Shown: positions 22,186 to 35,702, counted from the stretch's first letter. The stretch is DNA of 64,000 bases from Metallyticus violacea (GCA_030762175.1 CM060830.1:46931001-46995000), one strand, 5' to 3'. Numbers and translations are program-made. Notes: generated by a model not told the origin, from the sequence alone.

Positions 22186-25100
22186 TATCACTACAGTCGT
22201 TAGTTTTAACACTTTCCAAATATATTGATGTATTTAATTTACAAGATTATAAAAAATCTACCTTATACACATTTAATGAGTTTCTTACAAAAGCAATGAT
22301 AAAAAGTTCGTCACGCAGGAGTTGCATAAACTAAGCGAATTCCTCACCAAGTTGAATAATTTTAAAAATGAATATAAAATTCAAATGATATAAGCTATGG
22401 CATTGCTCTGTGGTATTAGGGGAACGAATTTAAAAGTATTGCAATCTATACTTATTACAATAAAGAAACTACATTGTTACAATTATTATTAATATTCAAC
22501 CATAACAATTAATGGTCTATTATTAATTAAACGAAATATATGTCTACTGAGACACATAAATTACTGTTGTTATTGTTTTATCGGATTCAAGGTCAATATT
22601 CAATATTCTGAACAAACCGAAACGTAGATTCGTTCTTTCCCGTCTGAGAAGGTTGGGATTAGCATTGTCTTTTCACACTTGAAGAATTTGCACATGTGCA
22701 GCATGGTAATGAAATCTGAGCTCTGTCTGCCTTACCAGAAGCCAAAACATCTTCAATTTGGGTTCATGAAGACCTTGACCGCTGATAAAATGTGGAAATA
22801 TGGCAGGCGCTACTGGCGAATGCTTTTTGACATTATGAGTTTAAAGTCATTGCAAAACGAACCACTCACATCCAGTAAAGGTGTTCAACTCTTTCAAGCA
22901 CGCGACTTGCTTTTAGATCTAATGTGGGGTACTTTTTGAACATAACTGGTATGTAATCATGCAGTGAAATACAAGTCAATCCTTCCTTATATAAGGACAT
23001 CATTTTAACAAGATATGAATTGAGCTTACCGCATGAGATGATTCACACAGTTATTGGCTCAAACAGACGCATCGTACCTACCTGAAAAGAAGGAAAATGC
23101 TGTTAGTAAAGAACAACAAGCAAAGAAACAAAGTGCTATTACTATAAGCATGATGCACAAGATACCAGAGTCACAATCAGAAACTAGAAACTCTTTTAGT
23201 TTTAAAAGTAGAACAGAAATTACTAAACAAATATGTCTAGCTCTTCAGAATTTGGACAAAAAGCATGGAGCATTATAGGTAGTTACACGAGAGTCAGTCA
23301 TTTAAAAACCAAACACTTGGTGGAAAAATATAAGAACTTTCATTCAGTTTGATGCAGTCAGCAGACCTTTATCTCACTGTGAAATGAGACGCTGAATATC
23401 TATATGAAAGAAGTCTCTGGGATGCTGTTGAACCGAGTCCTGCATGTCTGTTTGTTGTGAATATTCACCTTTAAGAGAAACGGGGACATTTCAGGACTGT
23501 AAAGTAGATGCGGCAGCATCTCCGACCCAAACTGCTATAGGTTGGTACGGACAATATTGATACTGCAAACTAGCTTTACCCCACATCTGTCCACAGCTTT
23601 GCAAATCTTTCCAGAAACTCTATAACGAATATCCATGTTGATCGTAAAAGGATGTCATTATTACTTTCCAATTTGCTAATTGGATGGATTGCCACAAAGT
23701 GGTTTTATACTCATCGCTGTACATTTATACAACCAAACCTGTACGGTTTGCCAATGACTGACCCTCATAATAATGATAATAATATATCTATAAAATAATT
23801 AATTTAGTTTATATAAGCATGCGTTAGTGGAAAGGTTTCTTTTCCGGTATATTGCGGAATCTTACATGACGACAGGCTACAGCTACTGTGGTAGTATTAT
23901 GCATGGCGCTCGTAATAGAAGACAAAGGACAAAAGCAATAAGAGCGAGGTTCAAATGTGAAACTCCCGTTTGGCGACTGTCCACCTCAGTGGATATAATT
24001 ACGGGTGGTTTAAATGGTTCCTTAAATATTAATTTATCTGAATATTTGTTCTTGCAGTAATTTATATTAATATATTTCAAATTATTGTCGTACTTTTTGA
24101 GACAACGTGTGTTTTATAATTTTATATTAGTGAAGAATATTCTAATTAACTATATAATACACGTATGCGTCAGCAAGTAGGCGTTACTGTATGGGAATAT
24201 TCGTTAATTACTAAGTGAGGCATGGCTTAATATATATTTTTATTCTATAATGAGTCTATAGAAATTGTATTTATTCAATTTCCTGAGAGTTTCTGCTCGT
24301 AAAGCTCAAATAAATCTAAGCACCCTGAAAGTTTGGCCTTTAATATCTACTGTAGATTACCCCATTTGTCAAACTTTCTACACGTGGATGAAGGTATTTT
24401 AACATTTTAAGCATCTATTCTCCTATTTTTTTCTTCGTGAACTTCCGAGGAAATGTTTCATTTTTCGTAAATGAAACTAGTGGCATGTTCATCATAATTA
24501 AAAAGACGAAAGAGTGCTTGTATGGCTTTCAAAGCTGATCTAAAGCTTATCAGATCAGTTCATAATGTGTCACTATTATTGTTTAAAATGTAATGTGTTC
24601 CTTTTCAACATATATACAACTATTCAATATTAAGGGTGTCTTGTCTTCTCACACTGTGTTTATTGTCCGCTATTAAGCGTGCCATAGCCTGCAGCATCCA
24701 CAAAGTCCAGTAACTAAAACATGTACACATTTTAACTTTATAGAGAACGCTGGAACACTCATCGTCTCTAGCTAAAGAGGCATATGTAAAACACATTCTG
24801 ATTGACATGATTAATCAGTAATGTTTGTGGTTTCACTGCTAATCTTTATCCCTTACATTCTGAAAAACATATTTGTGACAAGTTTCGGAACGAGTTTATT
24901 CGTATTTAAACATCAAACTGCCTAACCGTCTTCGTACATGAATGTATACTGCCGTGAGACCGATAGAGTACGGACTACGATACCTGCACCAAGTAGCCGA
25001 GAGTAGAACACAGTGAGAGCGTACCAGGTTCAAAATAAAAGATTGATATAAGTGAATATAGTAAAGTTTTAGAATATTTTTATTCAAGTTATAATTAAAA

Positions 25101-27067
25101 GTTATTTGTGTATAGAGTACAGTTGGGTTAAATTCATGAGTATTGACGCCTCAAGAATAAATAGAATCTGTTTACTCTCGTGTTGTATAAAATATTTTTT
25201 CCACTACTAGCAGGAGTGTAATATTTGAATGAAATAAATATTTAATTTCAATTAAATATTAAGCATTTTTTACGTTGCAACTGTTGTCTATGGCCGTAAT
25301 ATTGGTGTTTATGGATATACAGAATAAATTTTGGAATGCTTTGTGAATATATGAGCCTGCTAAATGAAAATGTCGGAAGAAAATGTTCAGAAGATGTTTT
25401 AAGCGATGCTAAAGCTATCGTCTCTCCAATAGTAAATTAGTACGTGAGGTAGTATCTTACATTAACAGAAATGTAACTAAAAATATACATATACTAAATT
25501 ATGGTAGAAATCTTAATTTTAGTGGAGTATTTACTAACTAACTGTTCCTTTAATTTTAGCTCTGAAAGGTAAATATAAAATAACTACCTATACAAAGTGT
25601 TGGTAGAAATCTTAATTTGAATGCTCTGTTAATTAATTATTGTTCGTTTCATTTCGTTTAGCTCTTAACAAAACATGCTACACCAAAATGACACGTCTGC
25701 TCCTCCAATTCTATTTATTTCAAAATGCTTTCGAGGAGTGAATAAAATTTCAGCAAGAACAATAAACTAATCATTCCTTGTTGTTTAGGTTCCTATGAAC
25801 GACGAAATAAAATTCAGTTTAGCTGCTAGAAACGAAAGACATTTGTTTACTTGTTGACTTGATATTTAATTATTACCCATTATGTATAAATAAAGTCGTT
25901 TAACCATGTCAGGAATAATACGAGCATAGAATTTCTATTAAGGGTACAACTCTTGAATGAAGCCCATATTTCATTTTTAAAAATGATTATTTAAGTGAAC
26001 TACCAAGAACATAATAATTCAATGAAAATGCTAAACACTTACCTACAGCATTATACATTATATTAAATAAATTATATAAACATGTATTTAATATTTAAAT
26101 ATCTTATATGATATGTTTAATCTATTAAGCTGAGTTTGTTACAAGAATACCAAAAACATTAAAATATTTTTCTTTAGCATTTTGTTAAATTGAAATAAGG
26201 CGACCGAATAACGAAATTGGGCAAAATAGCTCATCATCTAACGAAATATAGCTTTTATAAAGTCAAGACACAATTCATGGATAATTTTTGGGACATCATA
26301 GAATGAATCAGGTGCTTTAAAGGTTTAAATATATTTTCTGGTGATTTTATTTTCAATGGGTGCTTATCAAAGCATCAAAACCCAAAGTATATATCTGGGA
26401 AAAAGGCAAAAGAAAATTATATGAAGTTTTTTTTCGCTGGATCACAAATAGATGGCAACAGTAGTATTGAGTCTTCGAGATAAAATAATTTATAACCCCT
26501 TATTAGTATTGATCATAAAGTTTTACAATATTTCTTTATTTCGAGATGTATTAGATATGTTTTCTCTGATTTAATTGCCTTTGAACTGCTGAAAATGTCC
26601 AGTTTATACCTGTAATTAAAGGCCTCAAATGTCAATAAAATATTCAGTTCTTCCTCATCTGTATTACAATAAATATTGAAGTAATGTTTAAATATTAATG
26701 AGCGTAGATAATATATTCATTGAATATTAAATATTTAGCATAGGGCATGTTTGTATATGCCACAATAAGCTGACACAACATACGTTTAACACTACTCATG
26801 ACTTGTATAAAAAGCATTAAGATATTAAGTACTTTTTGAAGAATTCATAAATTACTTGTTAAATTTAAATCTGTTGAACAAAAACAAATAGGGTTCAAAT
26901 TAGGGAAACCACCGATATTACTAAAATGTGGAATGAAGAACAAAGAAAAAATCTGCTTATGTTCTCCGATTAATTTCTTCTTGCAAAAATAAATAAATAT
27001 ATAGAAGACGCGGAAATAATTCGCCAAATAACTCAATCTAACTGTTTAAATAAATTCGAAGCTGATT
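22186..27067. other. Long AT-rich region without recognised genes
   Basis: Short frames of 60-90 codons at 22679-22939, 23054-23278 and 23827-24060 show no family motif. The first two lie in locally less AT-rich DNA and could be decayed coding sequence. Positions 25502-25672 contain a diverged tandem duplication (separate entry). Positions 24060-27060 are very AT-rich and featureless. Confidence 0.4.
25500..25675 (+). repeat. Diverged tandem duplication, about 100-bp period
   Basis: The string GGTAGAAATCTTAATTT occurs at about 25503 and again at about 25603. Both are followed by a CTAACTAACTGTTCCTTTAA-like segment ending in TTTAGCTCT. The copies differ by substitutions and small indels. Confidence 0.6.
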
Positions 27068-27285
27068 GTTTGCGTGGTCTAGTAGTACCGTTTGTAACTA
27101 CTAAGCCGGAGGTCCTGGGTTTGAATCTCGGCAGGTAAAACTGTTTGGGGAAAATTGTTTTTTCGGAGTTTTTTCTTACCCTAAGAAGGTGAATACCAGA
27201 TATCTTTTAAGGCGCCAAGAATTACAAGCTCGTTTGCATCATCATTAATACCCTTCATTTCATTCAAACTTCAGACTTACACCTA
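27068..27285 (+). mobile_element. tRNA-headed repeat SINE-D (single copy)
   Basis: The head reads GCGTGGTCTAGTAGTACCG (A-box-like) and GGGTTTGAATCTCGGCAGG (B-box-like, normally GGTTCGAATCC), spaced as in a tRNA gene. It continues with GTTTTTTCGGAGTTTTTTCT and TTAAGGCGCCAAGAATTAC. The head and body differ from SINE-A and SINE-B. Only one copy is here, so its family status rests on the polymerase III promoter-like layout. Confidence 0.6.
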
Positions 27286-27782
27286 TAGTATTCAGTCCGC
27301 AATCTACAGAAATCGCGAGAAGACCAATGCTGTCAAAGTGACAATGAATAAAATATTAAAACATTGAATTTGAGTTACATGTAAATTTAATTAGAACATT
27401 TAGAAGACCGTATGCACAAATAAACATTACCCACGTTACCACATTCAGTTGTTCCGGGATTGAAATGTATAGAATTATTTTTCACACGAAAAGTTGGTAT
27501 GAAAACATCAATACTTTCATAGCCTTCTTTGATTGTCCGGTAAATTTTGGCGCTCGCCTGGCTCAGAGAACCTCAGCCTATGCAGTTTCTAGGGAAACTA
27601 TGACAATAAAGTTTTGTATGGTGCATGTATTCGGCTTACCCAGGTAAAAGCATTCTCTGGAACAAACATTTGCATTTAATTCTAAACAAATATACATTGT
27701 ATATTTGTAATCTTTGATTCCTCGTAATTTATTGTTTGTGTCTATACATTTAAGAACAAAAACTATTAATATGCTCTGATAC
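27286..27782. other. Non-coding stretch, nothing recognised
   Basis: Short chance frames only; 27540-27600 is less AT-rich but unassigned. Confidence 0.4.
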
Positions 27783-27816
27783 TTCATGGAACCCCCTATG
27801 AGTTTGAGAAATACTG
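27783..27816 (-). mobile_element. Possible hAT element terminus
   Basis: Read from 27816 downward the sequence is CAGTATTTCTCAAACTCATA, close to the CAGTGGTTCTCAAACTTTTT end found on many hAT transposons, then GGGGGTTCC. Only one end is visible and no 8-bp duplication could be paired. Confidence 0.4.
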
Positions 27817-30692
27817 GTATAAACTTTAATCAGTTATATGGATGTAATAGGAACATATAAACATTAGATACACTGTTAGAATAATTATTAACCTGTGATC
27901 AAATTCATATAATCAGAATGTTTACACTTATTAGAGGTAAATCAATAGTTATTATATAGATGTTTGCAATTCTAAATAATGTACCTAAGTATATCAAATA
28001 TACAATAGGATATTAATAGAAGAGAGTTGATAATCAGAGTAGTGGCGATAGATAAACCCAGAATAATATATTTTAATTAAATCTAAGTGTAAAAAAAACC
28101 AAGTGTTAATGGATTAAAAGCTTATTTTTGTGAGGTTCTAAGTATTTAAGTGTACGTAACAATTATTTTAATATAATACCCTAAACTATATATTTAAGTT
28201 ACAGCCGGTAATTATTTCTTGGATTAGTGTTTGTACTGTTGATCTTAATTAGTTCTAAACGTTTTCTACATCTATGATGCTGCAATCTTTCGTCTTCAAA
28301 AAGAATAACATTATATCCTCAAAATGTTTTCAGCATCTGGACGAATGTTGAATTGTCGCTTTGGAAAGCCCTGTAGCACAAAATAGCGGTCAGCAAAACC
28401 TGGGGACGGCTGGTCTCGAGTTGACGACCGCCTGATACCCGGCTATGTTTTGCATTCATGACATGTTAGAGCAGAGCATCAGTTGCTTGGTAACATGACT
28501 CTGGAATACCTCCAGCTGTGTCCTATAAGAATGTGCTGTTGTCACACCTTGGGAATTTACCGAGCATGCAAGCTTAACAGATTAACAGAACTACTGCTGA
28601 GGTTCCAAGCACAAACACTGCCAAATATAAATGCAGTGCAGTGTTTTGTATTTATAAAATATCATCAGAAAGTCCATAAGAAGAACTTGCTATACAATTG
28701 ACCAAAAAAGTTTCGTGATGTTCTAATTTCATGAATTGGCAACAATTAAATACACAAAAATAAAATTAAGACGAAAAAGCATTGTTGAGTAGAGCTTGAA
28801 CTCTTAAGCTGATATGATCAATTTTTCCTAGTGTCAGCTAGTGTTCCGAGAAATGCGATCAACCTCGAAGATGATACGCATTCTATTGTGTTCCAGGATT
28901 TAAACTGGGAAACAAATAAAAAAAGTTCAAGAACTTCGGTGTTGCTGCTGTAAATAAACGGACGGAGCAAAGATGGTCCGCGAATTTCCAGGAAGGCAAT
29001 GAAACCCTCGAGTACGGGCCACAAAAGGAAAACTAAAAACAATGGATAACCAGGCAAGATAACTTAGCAATTATTGAGACAACTGCCAGACTAGTGAGGA
29101 TGTGGTACAGCAATTCAACGTCAGTGCAGAAACCACACGGACCATTTAGGAAAAATATATAAGCTCGGCTGCTGGTTCTATCCAGGTTGACAATGGCTTT
29201 ACCGAGCCGATGCATATTTCGCATTGTTGTTACTTAAACGGTATAATTTTCTTGATAGGCTGCTAACATGCGATAAGAAATGAACTCCAAGATGCCATCA
29301 TCATTAGTTCGCAGTCCATGGATCTATTATGAGTTATGCTCTGTGACTGGTGCATTTTCGGGGTGAACTGTCCAGTCAGGCAATCAATGTGTACGCTAAC
29401 CATCTGGAATATGTCTATAAAAGTTAAACACTAATGAGCACTCGTGATTTGCAAAGGTGCTACTCATACAGAGAAGTAAACGGTTCTTGAATCTATTATC
29501 AATCAATTCACAGAACTGTGGCAGGTGACGTCCTGGGTTTTTATGATCCAAAGAGTACAGGCAATCGATGCAGTGTAAACAACAAAGTAATATGGAGGTG
29601 ATGCAAAGTTGGTTCTTGAGAGCATCCACAAGCGTGTTTACGAAATAGGGTGACTATATCGAAGAACACACGTGTTAACCATTTTCTATTAAACCCTTGT
29701 AAAAGTTTTTGTAAAATTCCAACTAATATATGACTTTCCTTAAGAATCTACTCAGAATCTACAAGAATTACAGGGTGTTAAGGAAATATTTTCGTGATAC
29801 GATGATCGCTGAATAAATGCCAATGTATTTCAACCGCAGCCTGCATTCTGTTTCTTTGCGTATGCACTTTTCATTCATACTGTAAAGTAAACAGATATAG
29901 AACTGCTGAATACAAAGAATGTGATCGATAAGAGAAAGAAAACAATAAAGATGCTTTATACATTGCTGTGTAGTCCAGTTTATCTCATTTCTGTTGTTAT
30001 TGACGACTTTGAGATATCGATGACAGCTATAGATACACACTTATCATGTGTAACTTTCACCCTTCTGAAGTCGGCATAATTCGAACTTAGGTACCACGCC
30101 AACAGGACATACATTGCTTTTGGATGCCATGCTTGGGCGGCCCTTGAGCCACAATTGCTCCTCTGGAATGCCAATGACACCTACAATGTTGCTACACTTT
30201 ATTCCCTGGGACCTTGTTCATTCTGCTACTGATTTCTACCATCTGGGACTTGGAGCGTCCCCGAACAATGTTTAATAGTGCAGAAATTGTAACCGTCCCG
30301 GAGGATTGGAAACAACGCCTTAATCAACTTGGTTCCCTCGTGAAGGGACATAGAAAGACAAAATCTGAATCCATTGTATGATCGGTTGAGATTCTAGCCA
30401 AGTTTCTAAAGCTAAGAAATCGTTAAGTATTCTGATTTAAAATGTACAATTTTTTCACTGAATTATCTTTGATAATTTCGCTTTTAAACTTTGTATAACT
30501 TATATGGTGGCATTATGTTCCGAAAATACAAACAAATCATTATATGTACAAGTTAACAGCACAACATATTTGTACTGTACTGTACAAATATTTAGTACAA
30601 GACTAGCTTTCAAAATTTTGCAACAAATTTATGCCTCATAGTTTTATTGAATTTAATTTAAGAACTACAAAACATAGACATTTTTGCAGAGA

Positions 30693-30724
<32 letters not shown>

Positions 30725-31504
30725 TTAAATACGGAGAAAGTATTACTATTTTAACGAGTTTATTTCCTTAATAATATTCATATAATATGAGTAATTTGTT
30801 TATAGTGTCTTTTACAGAATCAAAATAAAGCCTAATAGTATACATTTAATACTTTTAACATATTTATAGATCATACACATTGCTTTATTTTTTTTGTTTC
30901 AACAAAACAAATAATTCAGACAAAAATGTGAAAATCATAACATTTTAAATTTAGATAAATTGTGATTTATCATTTTAGCATACATCAGAAACATTTGATG
31001 AAAACAGAATCGTACTTAGCTTAGATGATAAAAATTTGGAGAAAAGCATAAAATTGTTTTCTATACATATGTTAATATTTCATTAGTAAAGATAAGCGTG
31101 CTCAAAACATTGTGTAAATTTTGAAAAACATTTTATCTTGTATACTTTTTAGATATTTAGCGCTTATATACTCCAATGCAAGTTTGAAGGTCATGTGACA
31201 AGCTAAAGGAAGCTGTTCTCCTATACGTAAAATATAATTGTTAGAAAAGAGTACATATTTGTTCGCATTTTCTTAACGTTTTAGGAAATGCAGTTTACCC
31301 TGGATGGTTCTAAAACACCGAGCTCTGAGTTATCCGCTCCATTTTACTGCTTAGGAACTGGATTAGTAATATAGTGCCTAACGCGAATTTATGTCTAGTT
31401 TGTGCTTACAAGATAACGTATTACTTTTTCCCTAATGATCAAGGAAATTCTCCAAAATGGGTCTGAAACTCACGACGATATGTCGTGAACTACTTGTCTT
31501 AGTA
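27817..31504. other. AT-rich region without recognised genes
   Basis: Positions 28320-28680, 28830-29640 and 30060-30360 are less AT-rich and carry short frames on both strands, without recognisable motifs. ATTACAGGGTGTTAAGG at 29767 looks like the ATACAGGGTG end of the DUF4817-type elements, but no element body follows. An (ATT)n run sits at 30694-30724. Confidence 0.35.
30694..30724 (+). repeat. (ATT)n microsatellite
   Basis: About ten units of ATT. Confidence 0.9.
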
Positions 31505-31600
31505 TCTTGAAATTTTCTCACCTGAATTTATTTTCTTGGAATCAATAGGCATGTTCTATTTGGGAAGAAAAAAAATGTAAATTTATGCTAGAAAATCGCT
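31505..31600 (+). repeat. Scrap of DUF4817-type element arm
   Basis: TTTATTTTCTTGGAATCAAT followed by AGGCATGTTCTATTTGGGAA matches the arm of the element at 55.8-56.9 kb (TTTATTTTCTTGATGTCAATAGGCAT, split here, and CTATTTGAAAAATGTAAC). It lies 140 bp from another relic of the same group. Confidence 0.5.
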
Positions 31601-31736
31601 TTCTAATTATTTCTGGAATCTTTGCATGGACTCAATTGATGAAGCTTTGCCTGAATTTTAATTTTATGCATACAATGCATCAATAGCTCTTTTAGTTACA
31701 GAAATATTCGCGGGTAGTTTTAGTCATCCACTATTA

Positions 31737-32240
31737 TATACAGCGTGTAACAACACAAACGAGAAAGCTCTAGGATATAGAGGACATAAAAACAAACGAA
31801 TGTAATGTAGTTCAGCCACTGTAGCATGTCGATAACAAACCTCATGTAATTTTCTTCCGTATTCAAGTTGTTGTTGATTTGTTTTTTTTTTTTTACATAT
31901 CTGCAATAATAAACTTTGATTTACCCCTTGAACGACATTATTTTTACGTTAAATTCAAGAAAGTGCTCAAAATGACCACAATAGGCTCTAATATAGCTTC
32001 TAAGCTTCGCTTCATGGAGTGCCACTTTCTCCCAAAATCCAGATGTCCGTCATCAAATTTACTGGCATCCTTTTTCAAAGTCGTTGGTGAAGAATTCACA
32101 TGTTACGAATAGATTTTGAGTAAACAGTGACCTTTAAATGATCTAATAAGTGAACACCCTATGGTCTGAAGTCAGAACAATGAGCAAGACGGACATCGAA
32201 TGAGGTGGTGCCCATTATGCATGGACCATACACTTCTCCT
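31737..32240 (-). mobile_element. DUF4817-type transposon relic, 3' part
   Basis: The edge TATACAGCGTGTAA (31737-31750) resembles the ends of the elements at 14.44, 42.29 and 55.79 kb. On the minus strand, about 32005-31958 reads RSYIRAYCGHFEHFLN, the conserved C-terminal CIxAxGGHFEHLL of DUF4817/DDE_3 transposases. Upstream, around 32200-32120, a decayed DHLKVTVYSK-like string matches the region after the FFLWG block. The catalytic core is missing. Confidence 0.6.
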
Positions 32241-32599
32241 TTGCAAATGCGATTTAACTTTTTTTAGTTTTCAGTATACAAGCACCTTGCTTATTAATTA
32301 AGGTTCATATACAAGGCATATATCTACCATTTCCTGATTAAAGAATCACTAGCTACAACATAGTTGATTTGTTTATTCTGCCACTGCTGCTGTTCTGAGA
32401 TGGCTTGGGATATAGAAGAAAGCGAATGTGGTATGTTTATCAGTACATCTTAAACATTTACTATAACTTAAAAACTAAGCGGAATCAGCTACGTTGTTTT
32501 TAGAATCTCTATCAATTCCTCAGAGCTTTATCATATGTTTTGTTACACTATGTTTTGCTATATGATGTGCCGGAAACTGCACTCAACGCACGACTGTTA
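32241..32599. other. Non-coding stretch, nothing recognised
   Basis: AT-rich connecting sequence between a transposon relic and a LINE fragment. Confidence 0.4.
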
Positions 32600-33000
32600 T
32601 TTGTATGCCATGTTAGGACGTCCATGCTTCCGCATTAGTTTGATTGTTCTAAACTGAGCTGAATGGCTAAAGCATGTTGAGGCTTGTCAGCCTATGAGGG
32701 AGCTAGGAATAAAAAAGAGGTCCCGAATAGCATGGCTTAGACTGGGAGGCTAGAAGGTGTTGACGAGGAAGGCAGAAGCATTTGCCCATTATGCTCGGAA
32801 CCAGAAGACAAGGTGCACATTTGGCTAAGTGCGCACAGACAGAAGATGCTAGAATAAAATTTTTCCCGGATCCATTTTACTTCCAATAGGAGGAGGATGG
32901 CATTTTGGGACTTAATTGTAAATAGACAAAACTGGCTAAAACTGGGCATTTTATTAAATGAAATACGTAGTTTTAGGGACAAGAACTTTCTATGAACACT
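32600..33000 (+). mobile_element. LINE 3' fragment (family L1w)
   Basis: In shifting frames it reads MRELGIKKRSRIAWLRLGG, then CPLCSEPEDKVHIWLS, a C-x2-C-x7-H zinc-knuckle-like motif whose final Cys is lost. Further on comes WLKLGILLNEIRSFRD. The RIAWLRLGG string parallels GIAWFRQGG in the LINE at 6.1 kb. This part follows the reverse transcriptase in Jockey/R1/I-like LINEs. Stops are present. Confidence 0.65.
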
Positions 33001-33315
33001 GTAAGTAAATAATAAGAAACTTTACATGAATATCAGAACTATTGTAGGTAGAAATTAAGTATTTTTCAAGAGCATGAACTATCCTGCGATAGTATATAAC
33101 TAGTTTAACTGGAATAATAAATCCTACTACTACAAATCTCTCCTTCTCTCTTGGCAGACCTACTACAGATTTCCAAGTAGAGGTGTATGCCGATATCGGT
33201 CTGTACATTTTATCTCTTTGGCTATAGAACTAAATTCACTATATGCTCTGATATCCAGGCCGAAATAAAATGTTGAAAACAATAAGAACGCCTGAATAGA
33301 TGAAGCTGCTAAAGG
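33001..33315. other. Unassigned, probably LINE 3' flank
   Basis: It follows directly on the LINE fragment and may be its 3' untranslated part. The long minus frame at 33208-32990 has no recognised motif. Confidence 0.3.
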
Positions 33316-33605
33316 ATTTTAGACATCCTTTGTTACCCTAGGATTTGTTACTCTTATGTGGGTACCGGACCACTGCATTAGGGGAACGAATTAGCAGATA
33401 AACTTGAAAGGAAGAATGAAACACACTCTTTTATAGAGCCAGAATATCTTATCAAGGAATAAGGTATCCTCGGCGGATCCAACCTTCCTCAGCCTACATC
33501 TGATACTGTGGTACAATCTGACCGCTACCAGAGAAGCTCGAGAGCTTATTGTAGGACCTAGAAACCTTACTGGTCACTGCACCCTTCGAGATATCTGCAC
33601 ATCAT
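33316..33605 (+). mobile_element. LINE RNase H domain fragment
   Basis: The text reads LLMWVPDHCIRG, shifting frame to NELADKLERKNETHSF. That is the VxWVPGHxGIxGNExADxLA block of the RNase H domain found in Jockey/R1/I-type LINEs, with the last active-site Asp in the ELAD string kept. Farther on REARELIVGPRNLTGHCTLR fits the LLTGHxxLR motif that follows RNase H in these elements. The copy is cut at 33605, where the mariner relic starts. Confidence 0.8.
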
Positions 33606-34736
33606 GAGAAAATTTCATGACTTGAGCTGCATAGTACACTTAAATTTCTTCCTCGAAGGTCCTTCTTGAGTTTTGAGAAGAGGAAATAGTCACTGGGAAC
33701 TAGATCTGGGCTGTAGGGTGGATGGTTGATCACTTTAAAGCCACATTTCTTCACAGCTTTCTTTGCAACAAGAGCTGTGTGTACAGGCGCGTTGTCGTGA
33801 AGAAGGCACACACCACTACTCAGCTTTCCTGGCCTTTTCTCTTTGATGGAAGCACACAGTCTGTGCAGTACTCCCAGCCAGGTTAGTACTCCCCATTTAC
33901 TGTGGTGTTCCTTTCCTTGAAGTCGATGAAAAGTGTTCCTTCACAGTCCCAAAACATTGTGGCCATGATCTTCTTGGTTGACAGAGTGACCTTGGCCTTT
34001 AGGGGCGGTGCTTCGCCAGGTTTACGCCACTCCACTGATTCTCTTTTGGACAAGGGATCATAGTAGAGAATCATAATTTCATTCTCCTGTAACAATGATT
34101 TCCAGAACTTATGTCTCGTTGCCACGGCAGAACTCCAATAATGCCTGACAACAGATGGCTCGTTGTTACTTTTGGAGCGAGGAAAGAAGTGTAGACACGC
34201 ATCTTGCACTAACCTTATTCATGTAAAAATGTTCATGAATAATTCGAAGAACCGTTGTTTCAGAAAGGCCCAACCTTGCTGCTATTTGTGTAACTTTGAG
34301 CCGCCGGTCTTCCATAATTTCTCCTTCCACAAGAGTTAGCGATGTTTTTAGGAGTGAGCCCCTTCAAGGGCCGACCTGCACGCTCTTGTCTTCAATGCTT
34401 TCTCAATCCATTCGAAAAAGTTTGGCCCATTTTTTTACGGTAGAATATAAGGGGAATGCTTCCCTGTATAATCCGTCCAATCGCTGTTTAATTTCATTTG
34501 CAATAAGTCCTTCTTTTGTGAAGAACTTAATAACAGCCCGATACTCTATTTTGAACATGTCACAATCTTCTACACATAACCTTCTTTATGCAGCTATATC
34601 TGAACAACTGAGCACAGCGGAGTGGAAGTTATAGCTGCAATTATTTACTTAACAGATAAGATATGACACCAGATAAGGCTTTTGTAAGGCGATAATCCTT
34701 ATTGGCGAGCCGGAAACTTATGGACCTACCCTAGTA
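33602..34736 (-). mobile_element. Mariner transposon relic (family M1), nearly complete
   Basis: The terminal sequence at 34711-34736 is shared with the copies ending at 17180 and 37672. Going down the strand, about 34310-34200 has EDRRLKVTQIAARLGLSETT then VLRIIHEHFYMN (second helix-turn-helix). Around 34080-33885 come EIMILYYDPLSKRESVEW, where TGDETW is replaced by a QENE-type string, and KKIMATMFWDCEGT. From 33811, VCLLHDNAPVHTALVA and HPPYSPDLVPSDYFLFSKLK carry two catalytic Asp residues (the mariner DD34D layout). The first Asp appears lost. The C-terminal part and the other terminal repeat are missing at the LINE junction. Confidence 0.85.
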
Positions 34737-35702
34737 GCTTTTAAACAATTTAGGTATGTAATTATGCGAACTGCATTCTTAATCCACGAGGATATTAGAA
34801 CATCTAATATAAAGGATATAATTTCGCATCTAGAGATTGTGGACCTTAAATTGGCTAGTGTATTAAGGCACAATGGGTCTCTTGCAGGACCCGGTTTTTT
34901 TTACAGAATAGACTGTAAAGCAAAACACAGTTATCGAGCTCTCTTACTGAGAATGTGTTAAGATGGGCAAAATGGCTTGAGGATATGAATCAGTTCCCAA
35001 GACAAAATAAACGTATGTCCCCAGGCAGGTTCTTTGCATGGCTGGAGGCACAGCTATAATTCACGCAAAGGGCGAGACTTTCGCGAAAAGCATAGTAAGG
35101 AAGGAAGGAACTCGACGGGGTGTATAAAGTGAATCGACTTTTGTTTTGGTTGCAGAGAGCCGTGAAACAAACGGGCGGAACGCACCGCGTGACAAATAGT
35201 GCAGAGTTCCCTCTTAGCAACAATGGAGTCTACCAGGTCAGATACCACCTTGCATGACCTAACTCAGGGGTAGCAATTTTAGAATAAGAAAAGTTATCGC
35301 GCCAATGACTGTAAAATTCTGTGACGAATATACAATCAAAAAATGTGTTTTATGAAATATGAAAAAAATAATTATTATTTTACTTTAACAACTGTCATAT
35401 GTAAAGCCTCGGGCTGGCGTTAGGGAGATTCCATGAGGTCCGCTATCCTGTTCGTTGTCACTTAGGCAAAGGTTACTTTCCACCAATTTCCTTCTCATTT
35501 TATTTTCTTGTTCATCATTGTAGGATTGCAAGGGCAACAGCCCTCCTGAGAGCTCAAGCTCCTTTCTGTAGATGATGCCTTTACTGGCATCGTAGTTGAT
35601 CAAACACTTTTAGAAACGATAGGGACCCACCTACATACGTATCTGTTGCTATAGAAACCTGGCCGCCCTTCGCGTCTCTTCGATTACGTGTCTGATTAAA
35701 TA

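Noticed and set aside
34764..34961. LINE C-terminus
   Set aside because: HEDIRTSNIKDII resembles some LINE ends, but there is no adjacent zinc knuckle, RNase H or reverse transcriptase in frame.
35265..35290. hAT element end (CAGGGGTAGCAATTTTAG)
   Set aside because: The match is short, no partner end or 8-bp duplication is visible, and it lies inside an unassigned GC-richer segment.
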